The notes under the pieces are model-generated. The model was not told where the DNA came from. It searched no databases and was given only the letters and a program-made list of their open reading frames with translations. From Burkholderiales bacterium (GTDB lineage Bacteria; Pseudomonadota; Gammaproteobacteria; Burkholderiales; Burkholderiaceae_C): a DNA stretch of 11,871 nucleotides. Location: contig JANXMO010000012.1 in assembly GCA_025354615.1 (NCBI GenBank), positions 1-11,871 on the forward strand, read 5' to 3'. The position numbers were made by a program, and so were the translations under genes. Positions 5,562 through 11,871 of the stretch are shown here, piece after piece. Position 1 is the first letter of the stretch. Each line of letters begins with the position of its first letter.

Positions 5562-6284
5562 ATGCGATTGTTGCCACTGCCCGTCGTCCGTCTGTCCGTG
5601 TTCGCTGCTACCGTGTGGGCGGCTTGCGCCGCGCCGCCCGTGCTGGCGCAGGCCGGGCCGGCCGGCTGCGGGCCGCTTGAAAACAGCTATGGCCCGTATG
5701 ACTACCGCACCGAGCACGGCGAGCCGCTGCAGTTGGTCGAAGGCGCGCACTTCAAACCACAGATCGAAGCGCTGATGCACGGCAAGGTGGTGGATGCCAA
5801 GCCGGGCGGCGACATCGCTTACACGCTGCGCGCATTTCCCAACCACCACCGCGCGCTGGACGCCATGCGCCGCCTGGGCGAAAAGGAAAAGACCCAGCGC
5901 CCCGAGGGTTCGACCTACACGGTTGAATGCTGGTTCGAACGCGCGGTGCGCTTCAAGCCCGACGACACCGTTGCGCGCATGCTCTACGCCAGTTACTTGA
6001 GCAAGCAAAAGCGCCCCGCCGAAGCCTCGCAGCAACTGGCGCTCGCCACCAAGAGCGCTGAAGACAACCCGTTTTCGCACTACAACATCGGCCTGCTGTA
6101 TTTCGAAATCAAGGACTATGGCCGTGCCTTGACCGAGGCGCACCGCGCGCTGGCACTGGGCTTCCCGCGGATGGAGCTGAAGCAGCAGTTGGTCGCCGCC
6201 GGGCAGTGGAAGGAGCCGCCGGCCGAGCCCGCGGCCGCTTCTGCGCCAACACCCGGCTCGGCAGCCTCGGCACCGGCGTCTTGA
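5562..6284 (+). CDS. Exported TPR-like protein of unknown function
   Basis: A 240-residue protein with a strong ribosome site, AAGGAGAG (5548-5555), 6 bases before the ATG. Residues 1-31 form a signal peptide (hydrophobic 8-29, probable cleavage after LAQA), so the mature protein is periplasmic or secreted; the C at 22 does not sit in a good lipobox. The mature part starts GPAGCGPLENSYGPYDYR and has only two cysteines, C36 and C123, which could form a disulfide. Residues about 138-205 are helical-repeat-like, with one good TPR at about 172-203 (HYNIGLLYFEIKDYGRALTEAHRALALG). The last 25 residues are a low-complexity Ala/Pro/Ser tail with no PEP-CTERM anchor. Coming between the exosortase hydrolases and the glycosyltransferases, it may be a scaffold for polymer export or secretion, but I cannot assign a function. 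Confidence 0.85.
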   Translation: MRLLPLPVVRLSVFAATVWAACAAPPVLAQAGPAGCGPLENSYGPYDYRTEHGEPLQLVEGAHFKPQIEALMHGKVVDAKPGGDIAYTLRAFPNHHRALDAMRRLGEKEKTQRPEGSTYTVECWFERAVRFKPDDTVARMLYASYLSKQKRPAEASQQLALATKSAEDNPFSHYNIGLLYFEIKDYGRALTEAHRALALGFPRMELKQQLVAAGQWKEPPAEPAAASAPTPGSAASAPAS

Positions 6285-6303
6285 GTCTTCCCGTCCACCG
6301 GCG

Positions 6304-7599
6304 ATGAAGCGTGTGCTGATGATCGCGTATCACTTTCCGCCGCTGGCCGGCGGCAGCGGCATCCAGCGCACGCTGCGCTTCGTCCAGCAGCTGCCGGCTT
6401 GCGGCTGGCAGCCGCTGGTGCTGTCGGTGCACTGCCGGGCGTATGAACAGGTTGATGACGCCGGCAGTGGCCTGGCGGCGCAGGTGCCCGCGGCCACCGT
6501 GGTGCGCCGCGCTTTTGCGCTCGACACTGCCCGCCACCTGTCGGTCGCCGGCCGTTACCTGCGGGCCTGGGCAGCGCCCGACCGCTGGGTGTCGTGGAAA
6601 TGGCCGGCCGTGCAGCGCGGCTTGAAGATGATCCGTGAGTTCGCGCCGCAGGCGCTGTGGTCGACCTACCCGATCGCCACGGCGCACAGCATCGGTGCGG
6701 CCCTGCAGCGGCGCAGCGGCTTGCCCTGGGTCGCCGATTTCCGCGACCCGATGGCGCACGACGGCTACCCGCCCGATGCCTTTTACTGGGCGCAATACGA
6801 ACGTGTCGAGCGCGAGGTGTTCAGCCAGGCGTCGCGCTGCGTCTTCACCACCGCCGGCGCCGCGGCGCTGTATCGCAGCCGTTACCCTGCAGCGGCGTAC
6901 CGCGTCAGCGTGATCGAAAACGGCTACGACGAGCCGAGTTTTCAGGCGGCCGAGCACAGTGTGGGTTTGCTGACCCAAGCCGACCGGCCGCTGCAGCCGG
7001 GTGCCTTGACGCTGCTGCACAGTGGCACCGTCTACCCGGTCGAGCGCGACCCGGCGCCGTTGTTCGCAGCGTTGCGCCAGTTGCATGACGCCGGCGCCAT
7101 CACGCCCGGCCGGCTGCAGCTGCGCTTTCGCGGTTCCCAGCATGACGGCTTGCTGAACCAGCTGGCCACCCGATTCGACGTGGCGGCTTACATCGACCTG
7201 CGCCCGCCCTGCGGCTATACCGAAGCGCTGGCCGAAATGCTGCGTGCCGACGGCCTGCTGCTGCTGCAGGGCGCTGACTGCGCGCTGCAAATTCCAGCCA
7301 AGGCCTATGAATACCTGCGCGCCGGCCGGCCCGTGCTGTGCTTCGCCAGCGCCGGCAGCGACACCGCCGCGCTGTTGCACGCCGCCGGCCTGCCCGTCGC
7401 GGCCGACCTGCATTCCGCCACGGCCATCGCCCGCGAGTTGGCGTCATTTCTATCGTCAGTGGCGGGCGGCACCGCTGCACGGCCTGACGCTACGGCGGTG
7501 CGTGCCGCGGCGCGCCCCTTGCGTACGGCGGCGCTGGCGGCGGTGCTGGACGCTGCGTGCGCCACGGCGCCCGTGGCGGGCGCAGGGCAGGCCGCATGA
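6304..7599 (+). CDS. Glycosyltransferase, GT4-like (GT-B fold)
   Basis: A 431-residue cytoplasmic glycosyltransferase, full length. The N-terminal Rossmann domain starts MKRVLMIAYHFPPLAGGSGIQR, with the glycine loop GGSG at about 16-19 typical of GT4 donor or acceptor loops. The C-terminal domain starts near residue 235 (LTLLHSGTVYPVERDP). Its nucleotide-sugar site motif is QIPAKAYEYLRAGRPVL at about residues 328-345. A likely role is adding one sugar to the lipid-linked exopolysaccharide repeat unit; donor and linkage cannot be read from sequence. Start ATG 6304 lies 19 bases after the previous stop and has only a weak upstream site. The stop overlaps the next ATG (ATGA at 7596-7599), so the genes are coupled. 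Confidence 0.85.
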   Translation: MKRVLMIAYHFPPLAGGSGIQRTLRFVQQLPACGWQPLVLSVHCRAYEQVDDAGSGLAAQVPAATVVRRAFALDTARHLSVAGRYLRAWAAPDRWVSWKWPAVQRGLKMIREFAPQALWSTYPIATAHSIGAALQRRSGLPWVADFRDPMAHDGYPPDAFYWAQYERVEREVFSQASRCVFTTAGAAALYRSRYPAAAYRVSVIENGYDEPSFQAAEHSVGLLTQADRPLQPGALTLLHSGTVYPVERDPAPLFAALRQLHDAGAITPGRLQLRFRGSQHDGLLNQLATRFDVAAYIDLRPPCGYTEALAEMLRADGLLLLQGADCALQIPAKAYEYLRAGRPVLCFASAGSDTAALLHAAGLPVAADLHSATAIARELASFLSSVAGGTAARPDATAVRAAARPLRTAALAAVLDAACATAPVAGAGQAA

Positions 7600-8927
7600 G
7601 CGACGTGTCGCTCGCCACCGCCTGCAAAGCGCTGTTGTTCCGCGCCCTCGAACGCCTGAGCGACTGGCGCGGCAACGCCGCTACGGTGGCGCCGCTCGGC
7701 GTGCCGCTGCCGCCCGCGCCGGCCGCCGCGCTGTGGGTTTTCGCTTCGACTATCGGCGAGCTCAACGCCGTCGAGCCGCTGCTGCGCCGCCTTGACGCCC
7801 GGCGCGGCGCGCTGACGTTGGTGCTGATCACCGACCACGCGCATTACCGCGACAGCTACCAAAGCCGCTACCCGCACGCCGTGGTGTGCTTCACCCGCGG
7901 TGCCGGCCGTGATGCGCGCCAGCTGGCACAGCACTACCCGCCGCGCCTGCTGGCCGTGGCGGAAATCCCCTGCCTGCCGGCCGACGCGCCGTGCCGCTTT
8001 TCAGCCGCCTTCGTGCTCGAAGCCAAGCGCCGCAGCGCCGCAGCGGTTGTGCTCAACGGCTGGCTCTACGGCTACACGCCGGCCTGCAGGATGGATGCCA
8101 TCGAACGCCGCCTGTTCGAGCGCGACTACCTCCGCGCCTTCGACGTGATCTGTGTGCAGACCGACGCCATGCGCGACGGCTTGGTGCACGCCGGCGCCGA
8201 CGCCCGGCGCATTGCCGTCACCGGCAACATCAAGTTCGATGCCATGCAGCGCAGCGGCTGGCAGGTGGCGCAGGCGCGCAGCCCGCGGCTGCTGCAAAAC
8301 TTGCTGGACACGGGCCGCCCCGTGGTGGTGGCCGGCTGCGTGACCGAACTGGCCGAACAGGAAATGGTGCTCGGCGCGTTCGCCGAACTGCTGCCGCAGC
8401 ACACGCATGCCGTGCTGGTGCTGGCGCCGCGCCACCCCGAAGTCGGCGAGCGCATGGCGGCGCTGAGCGAGTTGTTGACGCGGCACCACCGCCGCTTCGT
8501 TTTTCGTTCCAAAGTCGCGGACGGCGCCTTGCCCGCAGCCACCGACTGCCTGGTGCTCGATACGATGGGCGACCTGCGCGACTTCTACGCGGCGGCCACC
8601 GCTGCGCACGTCGGCGTCGACCACAACGTCCTCGAACCGCTGGGCTTCGGCCGCCCGGTCACCGTGCTGCCCGGCTGGAACACCACCTACCCGTCTTACC
8701 CCGTCTACCGCATGCTGTACGACCAACAGGCTTTGCTCGAGGCCACCGGCCGCGCCGCGCTGGCGGCGCATTGGCAAGACGCGCTGGCGCACGGCGAGGC
8801 CACCCGCTGCAGCGTCGAACGCGCCGCTGCGGCGCTTGACGCCTCGCGTGGCGCGGTCGAGCGCCACCTGACGGCGTTGGCCGAGCCGTTGCAGCGCCTG
8901 GCCCCGTCGGCCGGCCGGGCGGCCTGA
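7596..8927 (+). CDS. WaaA/KdtA-like glycosyltransferase (GT30, Kdo-transferase family homologue)
   Basis: A 443-residue protein that follows the layout of lipid A Kdo transferase WaaA but is divergent. Matches in order: FASTIGEL with E55, aligned with the catalytic-base Glu of SVGE in E. coli WaaA; VTGNIKFDAM (about 208-217, WaaA VTGSLKFD); VLAPRHPE (about 275-282); VLDTMGDLRDFY (about 319-330, WaaA VGDTMGEL...Y); and VDHNVLEPLGFG (about 340-351, WaaA GHNPLEAA). An N-terminal amphipathic segment of about 30 residues may give peripheral membrane contact. Expected activity: transfer of Kdo or a related acidic sugar from a CMP-activated donor (inference). Its place between an exopolysaccharide glycosyltransferase and a flippase suggests it acts on the exported glycan rather than on lipid A. 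It is coupled upstream by ATGA and leaves a 3-base gap to the flippase. Confidence 0.75.
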   Translation: MSDVSLATACKALLFRALERLSDWRGNAATVAPLGVPLPPAPAAALWVFASTIGELNAVEPLLRRLDARRGALTLVLITDHAHYRDSYQSRYPHAVVCFTRGAGRDARQLAQHYPPRLLAVAEIPCLPADAPCRFSAAFVLEAKRRSAAAVVLNGWLYGYTPACRMDAIERRLFERDYLRAFDVICVQTDAMRDGLVHAGADARRIAVTGNIKFDAMQRSGWQVAQARSPRLLQNLLDTGRPVVVAGCVTELAEQEMVLGAFAELLPQHTHAVLVLAPRHPEVGERMAALSELLTRHHRRFVFRSKVADGALPAATDCLVLDTMGDLRDFYAAATAAHVGVDHNVLEPLGFGRPVTVLPGWNTTYPSYPVYRMLYDQQALLEATGRAALAAHWQDALAHGEATRCSVERAAAALDASRGAVERHLTALAEPLQRLAPSAGRAA

Positions 8928-8930
8928 CGG

Positions 8931-10388
8931 ATGGCGCAATCCACCCGTACCGCGCTGGCCTGGTCTTTCGCCGAGCGCTACGTCAGCCTGGCGGTGACGA
9001 TGGTCAGCACCGTCGTCATCGCGCGGCTGTTGACGCCGGCGCAGATCGGCGTCTTTTCGCTGTGCGCCGCGGTGATGGGCGTTGCGTCGACGCTGCGCGA
9101 CTTCGGCGTCAGCGAGTACCTGATTCAGGAAAAAGACCTCACGGCCGACAAGCTGCGCGGTGCGTTCGCCATTGCCATCGCCGTGGCGTGGAGCATTGCC
9201 GCCGTCGTGTTCGCCGGGCGCGGTTGGGTGGCGTCTTATTACGCCGAGCCGGGCGTGGCCGCGGTGCTGGGCGTGCTGGTGTTCAACCTGCTGGTGCTGC
9301 CGTTCGCTTCGCCGGCGTTCGCGCTGTTCAACCGCGAGATGGCGTTCCGCAAGGTGTTTTTGATCCAGATGGCCAGCAGCGTCGTGCAGTCTTCCACGGC
9401 CATCGCGCTGGCCTGGTCCGGGTTGGGCGCGATAAGCCTGGCCTGGGCGTCGTTTGCCGCCATCGCCGCGCAGGTCGTCATTGTCACGTTGCTGCGCCCG
9501 CGGGACACGTTCATCGCCCCCAGCCTGCGCGCCGGCCTGCCGGTGCTGCGCTTCGGGCTGGCGGCGGTGTCGTCGCGGCTGGTCGACACGCTGTCGGGCA
9601 ACATGCATGAATTCATCATCGCGCGGGTGTTCGGCTTCACCGCCTCCGGCCTGTTCAGCCGCGCGCTGGGGTTGATCAACCTGTTCCACCACAACGTCAC
9701 CTCCGCCATCATGCGGGTGGCGGCGCCCTCGCTGGCGCAGGGCTATCGCGCCGGCCAGTCGATCACACCAGCATTTGCCCGCGGCACGGCCCTCTTCACC
9801 TGCATCGCCTGGCCGTTCTTCGGCGCGGTGGCGCTGTTGGCGCCCGAAGTCATTCACGTGCTGTTCGGTGACCAATGGCACGCCGCCGCGCCCATCGCCA
9901 CCATCATTGCGCTGGCCACCATGCTGGGTTGCCTGACCGCGCTTGGGCCGGACATGATGCTGGCCACCGGCAATGTCAAGCGCCGGCTGTGGATTTCCAC
10001 CGTCTTCGGCTCGGCGCACGTGGCGCTGGTGTTCGTCTGCGCCTTCATCAGCCTGCAGGCGATTGCCTGGAGCTGGGTGCTGGGCAACACGCTGTACGTC
10101 GGCCTGTACACCTGGCATCTGCATGTCGTGCTGCGCGCCCGGGTGGCCGAGTTGTTCGGGCCGACGCTGCGCAGCGCCGCGGTGGCCGCCGCCAGTCTGC
10201 TCGCGCAAGCGCTGGCGTTGATGGCCTGCCGCCAGCAGGCATTGGGCGCGGTGGCCACCTTGGTGACGGTGGCGGTGGCCGGCAGCGCGGCCTGGTTGCT
10301 GGCCGTGTGGCTGGTGCGCCATGTGGTGTTTGAAGAGCTGATGCGCCTGCGCCGCCATCTGGGCTCGCGCGCAGCCGGCCATGGCTGA
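8931..10388 (+). CDS. Wzx-type polysaccharide flippase (MOP superfamily)
   Basis: A 485-residue hydrophobic inner-membrane protein with about 12-14 predicted helices, beginning MAQSTRTALAWSFAERYVSL and VVIARLLTPAQIGVFSL. That opening, together with LRDFGVSEYLIQ at about 55-66, is typical of the polysaccharide-biosynthesis/MOP flippases (RfbX/Wzx, WzxC-like). Further support is the FNREMAFRKVF loop and the mid-protein FGFTASGLFSRALGLINLF. It should move lipid-linked repeat units to the periplasmic face. The start is 3 bases after the previous stop. The last 8 bases overlap the next gene. The last residues (MRLRRHLGSRAAGHG) form a short basic cytoplasmic tail. Confidence 0.93.
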   Translation: MAQSTRTALAWSFAERYVSLAVTMVSTVVIARLLTPAQIGVFSLCAAVMGVASTLRDFGVSEYLIQEKDLTADKLRGAFAIAIAVAWSIAAVVFAGRGWVASYYAEPGVAAVLGVLVFNLLVLPFASPAFALFNREMAFRKVFLIQMASSVVQSSTAIALAWSGLGAISLAWASFAAIAAQVVIVTLLRPRDTFIAPSLRAGLPVLRFGLAAVSSRLVDTLSGNMHEFIIARVFGFTASGLFSRALGLINLFHHNVTSAIMRVAAPSLAQGYRAGQSITPAFARGTALFTCIAWPFFGAVALLAPEVIHVLFGDQWHAAAPIATIIALATMLGCLTALGPDMMLATGNVKRRLWISTVFGSAHVALVFVCAFISLQAIAWSWVLGNTLYVGLYTWHLHVVLRARVAELFGPTLRSAAVAAASLLAQALALMACRQQALGAVATLVTVAVAGSAAWLLAVWLVRHVVFEELMRLRRHLGSRAAGHG

Positions 10389-11508
10389 GCCGCCAGCCGT
10401 GGCAAGCGCGGAACAAACGCAGTCCGAGCCGCAGCGGCCCGAGGTGTCGCCCTTGCCACCGTTGCCGCAAGTGCGCTACGTGCCGCGGCACATCGGCCAC
10501 CACGGCGGGCATTCGGGTTATGACCGCCTGTTCGAGCGCATGGGCCTGGCGCCGGCGGCGTCGCCCACCTTGCGCGCCGTGGCGCAGCGCCTGCCGCAGG
10601 CCTTGGCCTGGCGGCTGTGGGCGCTGCGCCCGCAGCCCACCGGCGCTGCCGGCCTTGTGGCTGAACTCGGCGCATTGCCGTGGACGGCCACCGGCCGTGG
10701 CCGCCTCTGCCACTTCATCTACGGCGAAGACACTTACTTTCTGACGCCGCTGTGGCAGCGCGGCGCCAACCGCTGCATCGCCACCTTTCACTACCCGCCG
10801 CAGCGCCTGGCCGAGCGCGTCAACCCCGGCTCGCTGCGCCGGCTGCACGCGGCGGTGATCGTTGCCGAGCCGCAGCGTGGGTTGCTCGAACGCTTCCTGC
10901 CAGCCGAGCGCATCCACCACTGCCCGCACGCGGTCGACACCGATTTTTTTTCGCCCGAGCCCGCCGCAACCACGCCGGATGAAAAAGCGGGCGCTTTGCG
11001 GCTGGTCTGCGTGGGCAGCCTGTTCCGTGACTACGTGCAGCTGCGCGCTGTGCACCGCGCCGTGGTCGCCACGCATCCGAGCGTCGAAACCCACGTGGTG
11101 GGCCTGAATGCCGAGCAGCGCGCGCAAGTGGCCGGTGAGGCAGGCATCGTCGTCCACAGTGGCCTGAGCGACGACGCCTTGCGCGCGCTGTACCGCAGCG
11201 CGGCCGTCGGCGTGCTGCCGTTGACTGATTCCACCGCCAACAACGCACTGCTCGAAATGTTCGCCTGCGGCCTGCCGGTGGTCACCAGCAACGTCGGCGC
11301 GGTGGCCGAATACGCCGCCGGCAGCGCCGCCCGGCTGTGCCCGGCAGGCGACGTTGAAGCGCTGGCCGCCGCCGTGCAGGCGCTGCTCGACGCCCCGGCA
11401 CAGCGCGCCGCCGCTGCTGTTGCCAACCGGGCGCACGCTGAAGCACGCTTCGGCATGGCCGTCATCGCCCGCCGCATGGCCGACATCTACACCGCCTGCC
11501 TGGCATGA
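10381..11508 (+). CDS. Glycosyltransferase, GT4-like
   Basis: A 375-residue GT-B-fold glycosyltransferase. The first 30 residues are Pro/Glu/Gln-rich and look disordered, and the protein may begin later. Recognisable parts are YGEDTYFLTPLWQRG (about 118-132), FHYPPQRLAERV (about 139-150), HHCPHAVDTDFFSPE (about 179-193), the second-domain start LVCVGSLF (about 208-215), and the donor-site motif NNALLEMFACGLPVVTSNVG (about 287-306). The second Glu of the GT4 EX7E pattern is present (LLEMF); the first is replaced by a small residue. A run of eight T bases (10944-10951) in the DFF codons is a possible slippage site. It overlaps the flippase by 8 bases and the next gene by 4 (ATGA). Substrate unknown. 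Confidence 0.87.
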   Translation: MAEPPAVASAEQTQSEPQRPEVSPLPPLPQVRYVPRHIGHHGGHSGYDRLFERMGLAPAASPTLRAVAQRLPQALAWRLWALRPQPTGAAGLVAELGALPWTATGRGRLCHFIYGEDTYFLTPLWQRGANRCIATFHYPPQRLAERVNPGSLRRLHAAVIVAEPQRGLLERFLPAERIHHCPHAVDTDFFSPEPAATTPDEKAGALRLVCVGSLFRDYVQLRAVHRAVVATHPSVETHVVGLNAEQRAQVAGEAGIVVHSGLSDDALRALYRSAAVGVLPLTDSTANNALLEMFACGLPVVTSNVGAVAEYAAGSAARLCPAGDVEALAAAVQALLDAPAQRAAAAVANRAHAEARFGMAVIARRMADIYTACLA

Positions 11509-11871
11509 GATTGCTCGTCATTTCCGCCGCGCACCCGCCCTTCGTGGCCGGTGAATCCGAGCATTGCCAGCAGCTGTGCGCCCGGCTGCAGGCCGCGGGC
11601 GACGATGTCCATCTGCTGACCAGCCGCGGCCTGCACGGTGGCACGGCGCCGCTGCCATATCAAGTGCATGCCGTCATGCCGGGCTGGCGCTGGCGTGATG
11701 TGCCGCGGCTGCTCGGCGTCGTGCGCCGCTGCCGGCCGCAGGCCGTGTTGTTGATCTACACCGCGTGGATTTACGGGCGCCACCCGATGGTCACTTTTTT
11801 GCCGACGCTGTTGAAGCGCTGGGGCGGCGCACCCCGCGTCGTCACGCTGTTCGAAACCATCGGCGGCGAAG
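11505..11871 (+). CDS. Glycosyltransferase, GT4-like (partial, C-terminus beyond right edge)
   Basis: The first 122 residues of a GT4-like glycosyltransferase. It begins MRLLVISAAHPPFVAGESEH, which has the N-terminal Rossmann strand and the loop that normally reads GG(A/S)E in this family; here it is AGE. The pattern CQQLCARLQAAGDDVHLLTSR matches the following helix-strand pair. The ATG overlaps the previous TGA as ATGA. The acceptor/donor C-terminal domain is outside the window, so specificity cannot be judged. Probably another step of the same glycan assembly. Confidence 0.8.
   Translation, partial: MRLLVISAAHPPFVAGESEHCQQLCARLQAAGDDVHLLTSRGLHGGTAPLPYQVHAVMPGWRWRDVPRLLGVVRRCRPQAVLLIYTAWIYGRHPMVTFLPTLLKRWGGAPRVVTLFETIGGE

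Noticed and set aside
4288-5577. Minus-strand open frame of 429 codons opposite the hydrolases
   Set aside because: No domain, and the plus-strand frames hold family-specific motifs and coupled starts.
6109-7413. Minus-strand open frame of 434 codons opposite the first GT4 gene
   Set aside because: Low-complexity and lacks a ribosome site; shadow frame.
8001-10382. Long minus-strand open frame (793 codons) opposite the WaaA-like and flippase genes
   Set aside because: Rich in Gln/Arg/His/Gly with no domain, and it lies opposite two clearly recognisable proteins; typical of antisense frames in GC-rich DNA.
10048-11436. Minus-strand open frame of 462 codons opposite the flippase end and the second GT4 gene
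   Set aside because: Composition is Arg/Gln/Gly-rich without motifs, and the plus-strand frame has clear GT4 motifs.
1-11871. CRISPR arrays, tRNA or rRNA genes, insertion sequences, exosortase gene, PEP-CTERM substrates
   Set aside because: No regular repeats, tRNA-like folds, rRNA, transposase frames, exosortase motifs or C-terminal PEP signals were seen.

Overview
The window is GC-rich, densely packed bacterial DNA. Codon use, the very short or overlapping gene junctions and the gene families point to a beta-proteobacterium, most likely Burkholderiales (a Comamonadaceae/Rubrivivax-like lineage is a guess). It is part of an exopolysaccharide locus of the exosortase A (PEP-CTERM/EpsH-type) kind. 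It carries the carrier-protein and acyl-activation genes that accompany exosortase A, then a run of glycosyltransferases with a flippase. The exosortase itself and PEP-CTERM substrate proteins are not in the window.

Layout: (1) Bases 1-2331, minus strand: an AMP-forming acyl-CoA ligase/adenylating enzyme, then a PLP-dependent decarboxylase that runs off the left edge. A 27-codon ORF sits exactly between them, overlapping each by ATGA. (2) Bases 2332-3400: a divergent spacer, then plus-strand bacterioferritin (bfr) and bacterioferritin-associated ferredoxin (bfd). These have their own control signals: a perfect hairpin in the bfr leader and a Fur-box-like palindrome inside a candidate bfd promoter. 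(3) Bases 3493-5508: acyl carrier protein, hydrolase 2 and hydrolase 1 of the exosortase A set, translationally coupled. (4) Bases 5562-6284: an exported TPR-type protein of unknown function. (5) Bases 6304-11871: GT4-like glycosyltransferase, a WaaA/GT30-like (Kdo-transferase family) protein, a Wzx-type flippase, a second GT4-like glycosyltransferase, and the N-terminal part of a third that runs off the right edge. Junctions from 6304 on are +3 bp or overlaps, so this looks like one operon.

Working model (inference): the ligase, decarboxylase, ACP and two alpha/beta hydrolases make and transfer a small acyl or aminoacyl group on a carrier protein. The logic resembles the ACP-tethered amino-acid decarboxylation of butirosin biosynthesis. 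The downstream glycosyltransferases and flippase build and export the glycan. The iron-storage pair bfr-bfd splits the exosortase module in two and looks like an independent, iron-regulated unit. The most interesting points are the paired hydrolases with a Cys or no nucleophile, the GT30-like enzyme in an exopolysaccharide operon, the coupled micro-ORF, and the bfd promoter arrangement that suggests a leaderless mRNA.
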